DNA of 37,913 nt, from positions 1 to 37,913 of the forward strand of contig JAHDGD010000027.1 of assembly GCA_020627825.1 (NCBI GenBank), in the 5' to 3' direction. This DNA comes from Saprospiraceae bacterium (lineage in GTDB: Bacteria; Bacteroidota; Bacteroidia; Chitinophagales; Saprospiraceae). The position numbers and the translations under genes are program-made. Shown one piece after another: positions 8,328 through 16,400 of the stretch. The notes beneath the pieces were generated by a model that had not been told where the DNA came from, did not search any database, and was given only the letters and a program-made list of their open reading frames with translations. How positions within the stretch are numbered: position 1 is the first letter of the stretch; every line of letters starts with the position of its first letter.

Positions 8328-9287
8328 CTAACTTGCTAAAACATTTTTAAATGCTTCATTTAATTTAGGAACTGCATCGAAAAGATCCGCAACAATTCCA
8401 TAATCAGCCGCTTTAAAGAAAGGCGCTTCAGGATCTTTATTAATAACAACAATGACTTTACTGTTATTCACACCTGCCAAATGCTGAATTGCACCTGAGA
8501 TACCTATTGCGATATATAAATTAGGACGTATAGCTACACCGGTTTGACCTACGTGTTCATGATGAGGTCTCCAGTCTGCATCTGCAACTGGTCTTGAACA
8601 AGCAGTCGTTGCACCCATAGTTTGTGCCAGGTCTTCGATGATACCCCAGTTTTCTGGTCCTTTCATACCTCGACCTGCACTAACAACTAATTCTGCTTCT
8701 GGTAATGGAATTTCACCATCAACTGTTTTGGTTTCCAATACATTAATTGATGCCGCACCTAATGTAACCTCTGCATCTACAATATCACTTACACTATCTG
8801 ATTTTGCTGGTGGGACAGTATTTCCTATTACGGTTATAACTTTATTTGTGGAATTAACTTTGTAGTCAGCAAGCGCTTTACCACTAAATAAAGATCGTCT
8901 TACGATAAAGTCGCTTCCTTCCTGAGGCAAGGAGTTAACTGCAGTTACCAATCCAGCATTCATACGAACAGCTAAACGTCCAGCAATTGATTTTCCTTGA
9001 GAAGAATGAGAAGCAACTATTGTTGTCGCACCTATTGATTGAGCCAAGTCCGCTATTGCTTTAGCAAACTGTTTACTATCAAATGGAGTTACCTCACTTT
9101 TATTAATTTGATAAATTTTATCCGCGCCATAAGAAGCTAATTCCTCAATATTTGAAACGGTTCCTATGGTTACAGCTGACATTCCTACACCCAATTTATC
9201 CGCTAACATTCTACTATATGTAAGTGCTTCGAAAGATGATTTCTTGCACACTCCTTTTAAATTTTCTGCAAATACTAAAACAGACAT
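8328..9287 (-). CDS. etfA: Electron transfer flavoprotein alpha subunit
   Basis: A 319-residue FAD-binding subunit of ETF, which passes electrons from acyl-CoA and other dehydrogenases to ETF:quinone oxidoreductase. The N-terminal half is the alpha/beta ETF fold starting SVLVFAENLKG. The C-terminal FAD domain carries GRGMKGPENWG near residue 205, then CSRPVADADWRPHHEHVGQTG-type residues with the conserved arginines, and IAIGISGAIQHLAG followed by INKDPEAPFF. All FAD-contact motifs look intact and length is standard. It lies 20 bp downstream of etfB in the usual operon order. This supports fatty acid or branched-chain amino acid oxidation, which fits the MCC-type carboxyltransferase elsewhere in the window. 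Confidence 0.95.
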   Translation of the reverse strand: MSVLVFAENLKGVCKKSSFEALTYSRMLADKLGVGMSAVTIGTVSNIEELASYGADKIYQINKSEVTPFDSKQFAKAIADLAQSIGATTIVASHSSQGKSIAGRLAVRMNAGLVTAVNSLPQEGSDFIVRRSLFSGKALADYKVNSTNKVITVIGNTVPPAKSDSVSDIVDAEVTLGAASINVLETKTVDGEIPLPEAELVVSAGRGMKGPENWGIIEDLAQTMGATTACSRPVADADWRPHHEHVGQTGVAIRPNLYIAIGISGAIQHLAGVNNSKVIVVINKDPEAPFFKAADYGIVADLFDAVPKLNEAFKNVLAS

Positions 9288-9307
9288 ATTTTTTCTTTTT
9301 ATTATTA

Positions 9308-10048
9308 TTAAATCACCTTTTCTTCATCTCTCAATATTCGAACCAACTCTTCTAAGTTCTCCATTTCGAATAGTTTCACACCCGACTTAGGTGGAGGTGT
9401 TTCATAATGGGTTATTTCAACTAAAGTTTCGCTTTCAACAGGTTCAATCACAGCGACTGGTTTTCTTTTCGACATCATGATTGATTTCATATTGGGAATA
9501 CGTTGTTCAGCTATTCCTTTTGCAGAAGAAATTGCAAAAGGTGCACGTACTTCTACTGATTGTACCCCACCTTCTATGTCTCTTTCTGCAATAAAAGATT
9601 CTCCATTCTCTTCAAGTTTGGAAGCAAAAGATATGAATGGAATATCAAGCATTTCACTTGCCATACTTCCTACTTCAGCACCATTATAGTCTATCGTTTC
9701 TTTACCAAAAAAGATAATATCTTGAGGATTGTCTTTGCAATATTGTGCAATTTGCTTTGCAACGAAAAAAGAGTCTTTTGGATCAGCATTTACCCGTACT
9801 GCTTTATCTCCACCTATAGAAAGTGCTTTTCTGATTACAATATCCGAACTAGCATCTCCTACATGAAATACAGTAACTTCACCACCATTCTTCTCCTTTA
9901 ATTCTACAGCTCTCACTAAAGCATACCATTCATCATATGGATTCATGATGTAATTAACGCCAGCAGAATCAAAAGCTGTTCCTCCTTCTACAAAGTTGAT
10001 CTTCGCAGTCGTTTCAGGAGTTTTACTAATACAAACTAATACATTCAT
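9308..10048 (-). CDS. etfB: Electron transfer flavoprotein beta subunit
   Basis: A 246-residue AMP-binding subunit that pairs with EtfA. It begins MNVLVCISKTPET, has the NPYDEWYALVRAVELKEK segment near residue 37, FFGKETIDYNGAEVG near 113 and the family signature region with VEVRAPFAISSAKGIAEQRIPNM near 166-188. It is the first gene of the etfBA operon. A TATATTTG box on the minus strand at 10091-10084 matches the Bacteroidota -7 consensus TAnnTTTG, about 36 nt before the start codon. A 17-bp perfect dyad lies further upstream at 10132-10148. Assignment is secure. Confidence 0.95.
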   Translation of the reverse strand: MNVLVCISKTPETTAKINFVEGGTAFDSAGVNYIMNPYDEWYALVRAVELKEKNGGEVTVFHVGDASSDIVIRKALSIGGDKAVRVNADPKDSFFVAKQIAQYCKDNPQDIIFFGKETIDYNGAEVGSMASEMLDIPFISFASKLEENGESFIAERDIEGGVQSVEVRAPFAISSAKGIAEQRIPNMKSIMMSKRKPVAVIEPVESETLVEITHYETPPPKSGVKLFEMENLEELVRILRDEEKVI

Positions 10049-10083
10049 ATGTTTCTTTAGTTTTTAAATTTTAATAAGTCGTA

Positions 10084-10091
10084 CAAATATA
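10084..10091 (-). promoter_or_regulatory. Putative -7 promoter element of etfBA
   Basis: TATATTTG on the minus strand fits the Bacteroidota sigma-ABfrA -7 consensus TAnnTTTG and lies 36 nt before the etfB ATG. No convincing -33 TTG at the usual spacing. Confidence 0.45.
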
Positions 10092-10131
10092 TCTTTTATA
10101 TACAGGATTTTAAGTCTCTCTAAATAAGTTT

Positions 10132-10148
10132 TTTGACTCAGAGTCAAA
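10132..10148. promoter_or_regulatory. Operator-like dyad between etfB and the DUF2141 gene
   Basis: TTTGACTC-A-GAGTCAAA is a perfect palindrome with 8-bp arms in the 164-bp divergent intergenic region, about 40 bp upstream of the etfB -7 box and 65 bp before the DUF2141 start. The odd central base rules out a tight RNA hairpin, so binding by a dimeric regulator is the simplest reading. Confidence 0.4.
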
Positions 10149-10212
10149 GAATATTGAATTTTATGAAAACTTTTTCCCTTACATCCCCTTATATAAAGGT
10201 AATAAGCTTCAA

Positions 10213-10632
10213 ATGTTTCGAATTTTTATAATCCTTTTTTTACTTTTTTTTTCTTTTTGGGCTCGAGCCCAAAATAGTATAGAAATAATGGTGCACGACA
10301 TTTTCCCAGCTGAAGGACATTTGCGATTAGCATTATATATTGAAAGTGATGAGTTTTTAGCGTCAGAAGGAATGTTTAAAAACAAAATTGTGAAAGTTAC
10401 TGGAAATTCTATGAAAGTAACCTTTGATAACATACCAAATGGAACCTACAGTGTTAGTCTTTATCACGATAAAAATTCAAATGACACATTCGATTTCAAT
10501 TTCATAGGTATGCCTCTTGAAACGTATGGTTTCTCCAATAATGTCTTTCATAGATTCTGGGCGCCCAATTTTGAAGAATGTGCATTTTATACAGAAGAAG
10601 ATGTCGCCATGTCGATAAATCTTCGTCGATGA
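10213..10632 (+). CDS. DUF2141 secreted protein
   Basis: A 139-residue protein with a signal peptide (MFRIFIILFLLFFSF, cleavage in WARAQ after the second Ala). The mature ~120 residues match DUF2141: GHLRLALYIESDEF, the NIPNGTYSVSLYHDKNSNDTFD core near residues 75-96, then the conserved GMPLETYGFSNN, APNFEECAF and a terminal SINLR strand. The family is a small periplasmic or exported beta-sandwich of unknown function, often beside outer membrane proteins. The dispersed palindrome covers the signal-peptide cleavage codons. It starts a rightward gene run; a lipoprotein follows after 66 bp. Family assignment is secure, role unknown. Confidence 0.85.
   Translation: MFRIFIILFLLFFSFWARAQNSIEIMVHDIFPAEGHLRLALYIESDEFLASEGMFKNKIVKVTGNSMKVTFDNIPNGTYSVSLYHDKNSNDTFDFNFIGMPLETYGFSNNVFHRFWAPNFEECAFYTEEDVAMSINLRR
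10255..10274. repeat. Dispersed palindrome, copy 2 (CTCGAG variant)
   Basis: TTTTGGGCTC and GAGCCCAAAA form a perfect 20-bp palindrome. It lies in the DUF2141 gene, centred about 51 nt after the ATG, on the codons for FWARAQ at the signal-peptide cleavage site. The inner 18 bp are identical to the copy at 32853-32870. Confidence 0.8.
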
Positions 10633-10698
10633 TGATCAGAATGCCATTAGTACTCCTTACAACGTTTAAGAATTTAATATCTTGCAGATAATTAGTGT

Positions 10699-11376
10699 AT
10701 GAAATTTTATTTTTTCGTTTTTTTAGTCCTCCTTTATTCCTGTTCGACAACGCGTTTTGTGGAACCTCTCGAAAAAGATGAACTTGCAGTAGGTGTTAAT
10801 GCTGGCGGTCCTTTGTTAGTTTTTGGAGGAACACCCATTGCACTTCCTTTATCCAGTATTTATGCTGGTTATGGATATAAAGAAAATCTTACGATCTATG
10901 GTGGATTACATACTACTTCTTTAGCGTTTAAAACACTACAACTAGAGGTAGGAGCACGAAAAAACATCGCAACAAATTCTGGTATTTTCCCATCAGTAAG
11001 TAGTGGCTTGGCCATTCACGGAATTATGGATTTCAGGGAATTTAATATTCGAGTGTATCCAGAATTAAACATCAATCCATACTGGAAATATGGAAAATGG
11101 AAAACATATACTGGCATTCAAGTATGGTTCGACGTATATAAATTAGGTCGAACAAATTATGGTTATCCTGGATTTTTTGTTCCTTCTGTACATCTAGGAC
11201 AATCTATTGATCTTGGAAAATGGAATATTGCTCTTGAATATAAGCGTTTGGGCTTTATTATTGATACAGAATTTTCAGTTGTGAATTACATTACACCAGG
11301 TTCGCTTGGTGCACAAGGAATTTATCTTTCTGGGCATAGATCTTTTGGATATAAAAAGAAAAAGGATGTGGAATAA
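10699..11376 (+). CDS. Predicted lipoprotein, beta-rich, unknown function
   Basis: A 225-residue protein with a short lipoprotein signal (MKFYFFVFLVLLYSC, Cys at 15). The mature part has alternating aromatic and glycine-rich strands (IYAGYGYKENLTIYGG, TLQLEVGARKN, IALEYKRLGF) like a small outer-membrane barrel or a barrel-like lipoprotein. I recognise no named family. It sits between the DUF2141 protein and an alpha/beta hydrolase lipoprotein, and its last 11 bases overlap the latter's most likely start, so the three probably form one envelope operon. Confidence 0.65.
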   Translation: MKFYFFVFLVLLYSCSTTRFVEPLEKDELAVGVNAGGPLLVFGGTPIALPLSSIYAGYGYKENLTIYGGLHTTSLAFKTLQLEVGARKNIATNSGIFPSVSSGLAIHGIMDFREFNIRVYPELNINPYWKYGKWKTYTGIQVWFDVYKLGRTNYGYPGFFVPSVHLGQSIDLGKWNIALEYKRLGFIIDTEFSVVNYITPGSLGAQGIYLSGHRSFGYKKKKDVE

Positions 11377-12247
11377 AATGATACTTCTTATTGTAGGAAT
11401 CTTGGTTTTTAGTTCTTGCCTCGACTTGAGTTCTAATCTATTTAATCCTACTCCTACCGAAGAATATCTCTATGATGCTTTTGAGACGTCTTTACGAATT
11501 GACACAAGCTACAACATACTTCCTGGAGAATTACATGAATTTAGTGTAAAAAGTACTTTTGAGGGTGTCGAAGAAACGATTTTTGGAGCTTATTTAGGTG
11601 ATCTTAATACAATGTCTACTGATACAGTTATTCTGTATTGTCATGGAAATGCATTGAATATGGATGTGTATCATGAACGTGTTAAAATGTTGTATAACGT
11701 CTTTGGTAAAAGCGGGATTGGCGTATTAAATTTTGATTATAGAGGTTTTGGCAAATCTTCGGGTTCTACGACTACAGAGAGTTTAAAAGCTGATACTAAA
11801 GCAATGATTGAGTGGTTGATGAATCAAGGTGTTCAAGAACAAAATTTCTTTATCTATGGGTTTTCTCTTGGTTCTATTCCTGCAGTCCATGCTTGTCATA
11901 CAAATCAAGGTATGATTCCTAGAAAATTATTTCTAGAAGCACCCATAGGAAGTATTGATGCAATGGCAGAAGATGGAAGTGGGCTTTCTTTGAAGGGTAG
12001 CTTTTTTGCGGATGCAGATGTTGACAATATAAGAGATATAGAAAATGTAAATCAAGACCTATATTGGATACATGGTCTTGATGATGACTTTTTGTCTCTC
12101 CAAACACATGGAAGACCTATTTTTGAAAATTCGCCCGCCGTTTATAAATCTCCTATTCTAGTTGAAAACGGGAATCACGGTGACACGCCCTTTATTTTGG
12201 GCGTAGAAAGATACATCGAAACCATAGAAGAGTTCTTAATCAATTGA
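11366..12247 (+). CDS. Alpha/beta hydrolase lipoprotein
   Basis: A ~293-residue serine hydrolase. From ATG 11366 the N-terminus is MWNKMILLIVGILVFSSC, a lipobox with Cys at 18. ATG 11378, one base after the previous stop, would lack the basic n-region, so I prefer 11366; further in-frame codons upstream lie inside the previous gene. The fold shows the oxyanion-loop YCHGNA near residue 92, the strand FDYRGFGKSSG, the nucleophile elbow GFSLGS near 166, an Asp in HGLDDDF near 238 and the catalytic-type His in NGNHGDTP near 271. It resembles BEM46/ABHD13-like hydrolases. Substrate cannot be read from sequence; membrane-anchored esterase or peptidase activity is likely. Confidence 0.8.
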   Translation: MWNKMILLIVGILVFSSCLDLSSNLFNPTPTEEYLYDAFETSLRIDTSYNILPGELHEFSVKSTFEGVEETIFGAYLGDLNTMSTDTVILYCHGNALNMDVYHERVKMLYNVFGKSGIGVLNFDYRGFGKSSGSTTTESLKADTKAMIEWLMNQGVQEQNFFIYGFSLGSIPAVHACHTNQGMIPRKLFLEAPIGSIDAMAEDGSGLSLKGSFFADADVDNIRDIENVNQDLYWIHGLDDDFLSLQTHGRPIFENSPAVYKSPILVENGNHGDTPFILGVERYIETIEEFLIN

Positions 12248-12249
12248 TC

Positions 12250-12564
12250 ATGAGAAAAAAGCAGATAGAAAATATGTTAAAGGATTCTCCGAATGACTCC
12301 TTTTTACACTTTGCCTTAGCTAAAGAATATGAAAAAGAAGAAGCATGGGAAGATGCCATGAGGGAATACGAATTTATTGTACAAAACGATCCAGACTACG
12401 TAGGAGTTTACTATCATTTAGCTCACGTGGCTATCGAATTAGAAAAACCTTCGGAATACATCCAAAAAGTATTCGACGATGGCATTGCGATATCTACTAA
12501 CCAGCACGATTTACATGCAAAAGCTGAGTTACAAAATGCTAAAACAAACTGGGAACTATCTTAG
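12250..12564 (+). CDS. Small TPR protein
   Basis: A ~104-residue cytoplasmic protein (no signal peptide) with two tetratricopeptide-like helix pairs: SFLHFALAKEYEKEEAWEDAMREYEFIVQ-type residues around 17-45, then DPDYVGVYYHLAHVAIEL, followed by KAELQNAKTNWEL. TPRs form protein-binding surfaces; no partner is evident. ATG 12250 is two bases after the stop of the hydrolase gene; an in-frame TTG at 12244 overlapping that stop is possible but unnecessary. It is the last gene of the rightward run and converges on dapF. Confidence 0.75.
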   Translation: MRKKQIENMLKDSPNDSFLHFALAKEYEKEEAWEDAMREYEFIVQNDPDYVGVYYHLAHVAIELEKPSEYIQKVFDDGIAISTNQHDLHAKAELQNAKTNWELS

Positions 12565-12591
12565 AAACATAAGCGTAGGATTATTTTCTTT

Positions 12592-12614
12592 TTTTTGGGC
12601 TTAAAGCCCAAAAA
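12592..12614. repeat. Dispersed palindrome, copy 3 (CTTAAAG variant, intergenic)
   Basis: The arms TTTTTGGGCTT and AAGCCCAAAAA surround a single A at 12603, in the 50-bp gap between the convergent TPR and dapF genes. The inner 21 bases are identical to those at 24437-24457 and 29301-29321. No U-tract follows the stem on either strand (A residues do), so it is not a standard intrinsic terminator despite its position. Confidence 0.8.
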
Positions 12615-13415
12615 TCAACAAGCATTATATCTGCCTTTAAACACTTCAATCGCAGGTCCTTTTAAAAATATATGCGTAAAACGATCTTCTTTTTTTTCAA
12701 AACTAACTTCTAACTTACCACCTTTGGTGTGAATATCTATTGAATAAATTCCATCTTTCATGTGTTCTTTGACAGCCCATGCAATAGTGGATGCAACAAC
12801 TCCAGTTCCACAAGAATAAGTTTCATCTTCTACACCTCTTTCATATGTCAACACATGTAAAGCATTATGCTTATGTTCGACAAAATTTACATTTATTCCT
12901 TCCCTCTTAAAGGGTTCCGAATATCGAATGGCTTTACCTTCTTCGAATACATCTACCCCAAAAACAGAACAAAATCTAACATAATGAGGACTTCCAGTGT
13001 CAAGCACATAATCCTCAGAATAAAGTTTTACATCCTCTACGTCTTGCATTTTTAGACTCACCCAATTTCTAGAAGGATCAAATTGTGCTAGATAAATATC
13101 TTGATTAAATAAAAAGCGAGTCCTTTGGAAGAAAAGAGATCTTTTCGCTGCTTCTTTCACAATACATCTACCACCATTTCCACACATCGAGGAAGGTTTC
13201 CCATCTGCATTAAAATACTTCATCTCAAAGTCTACATCTTCCCTATTCGTGGGGAGAATCAGCATTAAGCCGTCTGCTCCTATTCCTGTCCTGCGATCGC
13301 ACATATTCCTTATGAGCTCTATATCATAAAGATCAAAAGTCAATGAAGACTCTTGATCTATTATGATAAAATCGTTTGATGTTCCATGGTACTTTGTAAA
13401 GCCTATTGATTTCAT
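12615..13415 (-). CDS. dapF: Diaminopimelate epimerase
   Basis: A 266-residue cytoplasmic racemase that converts LL- to meso-diaminopimelate for lysine and peptidoglycan synthesis. It begins with the family's FTKYHGTSNDFIIID, has GIGADGLM near residue 43, the first catalytic Cys in SSMCGNGGRC near 78 and the second in YSCGTGVVAS near 203, both intact. Length is normal. Its ATG directly abuts the stop of the upstream secreted-propeller gene (TAAATG), so it may be translated by reinitiation from that very long message unless it has an internal promoter. No functional link between the two genes is obvious. Confidence 0.95.
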   Translation of the reverse strand: MKSIGFTKYHGTSNDFIIIDQESSLTFDLYDIELIRNMCDRRTGIGADGLMLILPTNREDVDFEMKYFNADGKPSSMCGNGGRCIVKEAAKRSLFFQRTRFLFNQDIYLAQFDPSRNWVSLKMQDVEDVKLYSEDYVLDTGSPHYVRFCSVFGVDVFEEGKAIRYSEPFKREGINVNFVEHKHNALHVLTYERGVEDETYSCGTGVVASTIAWAVKEHMKDGIYSIDIHTKGGKLEVSFEKKEDRFTHIFLKGPAIEVFKGRYNAC

Positions 13416-16400
13416 TTATTGTACAACAAGATATCTAGTTTCTGTGTTTTGGCTTGCTCCAAATTCTACAGCATATTGACCAGCTTGAAGAGGTAAAGTA
13501 TAGGATTCAATTTTTGCATTCTGCTTTATTTCTTGAATCAATCTACCATTCATATTATAAATTCTAAACTTTTCAACATTTTGCTCCCCTAAATCTACTT
13601 GGAATGCGTCGCCACTTACAACAACGTTAGGAAAAATTTTCACATCATCCAATTTTGGAACACTTACGGATACAATATCTGTATCATGAGATAATTCATC
13701 CGCATCATACACTCTGATTTTATAATACAAAATGGTACTGGATAAATCAAAATCTTCAAATCTTGCAACATGAGAATTAGCCTCTCCTTGCACAAGCACA
13801 TGGAAATCTTTCCCATTCGTACTTTTTAATAACTCATACCTTTCATAATGAGCCAATCCACTCCAATCTAGTTCAATGTAATCCTGAGAAAATTCTGCAT
13901 TCAGTAAAACTTCCCAGGCACTCAATGAAACATTCCCGTTTTCAGCAACAATGAATTTACCCGATGAACTTAATGCATTTAAAGTTTGAAACGTAATTGT
14001 ACCATCATTCTCGAGTGTCAAAGAATCTGCTTCATCAACACTTCCCCCCCATCCATATTCCCAATAGGTTGGCACTTTATATAGTTCAAAAAATTCAGGA
14101 TGTTCTTGATAAATTTCAATCCCATCCATAAAACCAGAAATGCTGACATTTTTTGGTGCTGAAATGGATTGATTAAAGCCATAATTATTCATTACCCAAT
14201 ATCCATTGCTAATTTGATTACTTTCTGGAAGTGGCAAACCTGGAAGTTCATCAAGCTTAGTAATCGAAAGTGGGCCTTGTGGAGTAATGTCGCCTTCTTC
14301 AAACGTAAGTTCTATACCTGCACATTCAAAATTATACGTACCAGGACCAAATATTTCCAGTCTATCGGAACAACCACCACCTATCGGAGCCATTGAAAAT
14401 GTTCTAGAAGCGTTTGAAATTAAGTGTGCATGATTAGAACCTGTGCGATCTGTCAGCAGCCCATCTTCGTTATTTACTTGATAATAAGCAAACAAACCTT
14501 CTTCTCCTTCTGTACTTGTGAGGTGCATGTTCTGTTGTATTTCTTCATATGTCAGCGCTCGATCGTAAAATTTCACTTCATCAATTACACCTGTTAAATA
14601 ATTGGAAATAGCGAATTCATCTGAACCAATAAGAAAATGATCTTCAAAGTCAATGGTTGAAATGTCTTTACTAAAAAAGGCACTTTGTTCATTCACATAA
14701 AGCGTGATGCCTTCATTTGAGACTGTCATTGCGATGTAAGCCCATTTATTATATGGAACATATAAGTCTGATATAACAGATGATTGGAGTTCATCCCATG
14801 AGCTCGTTAAGTAACCTGAAGAATTAATAAATAATCCAGTCCCATTCGTACCATCTCTGTGGACAACAACGCCTGCTTCATTGTAAATGGGACCATATCT
14901 TTTTACCCATGCAGAAACTGTAAAAGTAGATAAGGATTTGTTGAATGGAACGACTTTAGCATAAGCAGAATTCCCTGTTGTCAAACTATTCCCAGCTGTA
15001 GGTTCAATTGCACATCCATCCTCCACTGTAATAAAATCTGATGATTCAAAAACATAATCTCCTTCTGAAGTGAAAATTTCCAATTTCACAGCATATGTTC
15101 CTGCTTCTGCATAAGTTACTTTAGGAAAAACTTCAGTAGATGTTCCGATATCACTACCTTCAAAAGTCCATAATCTCGTGTAATTAGATTCTACTGGACT
15201 TCTATCCATAAAGTAAAACGTATCACGTAGACATGAACTGTGATGTACATTAACCATAGGAACTGCTGCTCCACCTGCTTGTGTTAATTCTGTTTCAAAA
15301 ACTCCTCTGTGTGTTGCATTAATTAATTTACCCGATTGATAATGAGGTATGATTCGAGTAGAGAACGTATGCGCTGGAAGACCACTTGCAAGCATTTCCC
15401 ATTGGGAGCCAGCATGTGTAAAAACAGTTCTTCTTGTACCAATATAAATCCTATCCTCAGTGCCTTCGTGGTGCACAATATTCGTAGGAAACTCATCATC
15501 CATTTCTGAAGGCGTTATGTTCTCCCATGTTTCTCCGGCATTTGCAGAAAAAAACACGGAGTTACCACTAAGATCAAGATTCGAAGTTGTTGAAGGAATA
15601 CGAACAGCCCATATATAAAGCGGTTTGCTGCTTCCTACTGCAATATCATAAGTAATCCATGTATCTTGATTATTATATAGAGATGGTGGAATGGTGATAT
15701 CAGTCCATGTCTGACCACCATCCATAGATCGTTTAATTTGTTTCATAGCACTAAATCCAGGATAATAAACCAAATAAATTAAATCAGGATTAATTGTACT
15801 TACTTCAATCGCTGTTACTTTTCCAGAACCAAAATCTTCGAGTTCTTCAAATGAAATTCCGTTGTTGTCTGTCTTATATAAACTTCCGCCATTTCCAACA
15901 TAAAAAGATGTATAACAATGAGGATCAAAAACGATTTCACTGCTTTCACCTAAGATCATGCTTGCATTTGGTTTTTTTGATAGATTACTATTCTTAGGAG
16001 CAACTAATCGATCACCAGTTAATTTGCGCGTTCCAGCATGATCATAAATTAAAGTACTATTTCCTCTGTTTATTGAGGCTCTAGCATTATCTCCACTTCT
16101 GGTAGAAACCCATCCATCTATATAGGTATTGCCTTCTTTTAGCATCGTCCCATTATGATAGGTGCCTCCAAGCATGATGTCTTTATCATAAAACGACAAA
16201 TCAAATGCTTTGAAATCAGTTGCATGTATTCCGTTCATTCTTTTTTGAAAAGAAGAAGCATTATCCATTGATCTGAAAATTCCTCCATCACTCGCAACCC
16301 ATATTGCTCCATTTACAAATTGAATATCGTGAATATCAGCGTGAACATATGTTTCAGGATTATTGGATCGTATATATTCGGACAAACATTCCATCTGGTT

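Noticed and set aside
8143-8331. 62-codon plus-strand frame with a hydrophobic C-terminal part
   Set aside because: It runs across the perfect hairpin terminator of etfA; the repetitive Lys/Phe content comes from the A- and T-tracts of the two stem arms.
9560-9901. 113-codon frame antisense to etfB
   Set aside because: It lies wholly inside the well-supported etfB gene on the opposite strand and has no family features.
11306-11365. TTG-started N-terminal extension of the alpha/beta hydrolase
   Set aside because: It lies within the previous lipoprotein gene and would bury the lipoprotein signal; ATG 11366 gives a standard signal.
12185-12204. Inverted repeat ACGCCC-TTTATTTT-GGGCGT inside the hydrolase gene
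   Set aside because: It resembles the dispersed palindrome only by its GGGC/GCCC core in the opposite order and lacks the flanking T and A tracts, so it was not counted as a copy.
12592-12614. Calling the convergent-end palindromes intrinsic terminators
   Set aside because: The tract order is T before and A after the stem on both strands, and the same sequence occurs near the 5' end of genes, where termination would be lethal to expression.
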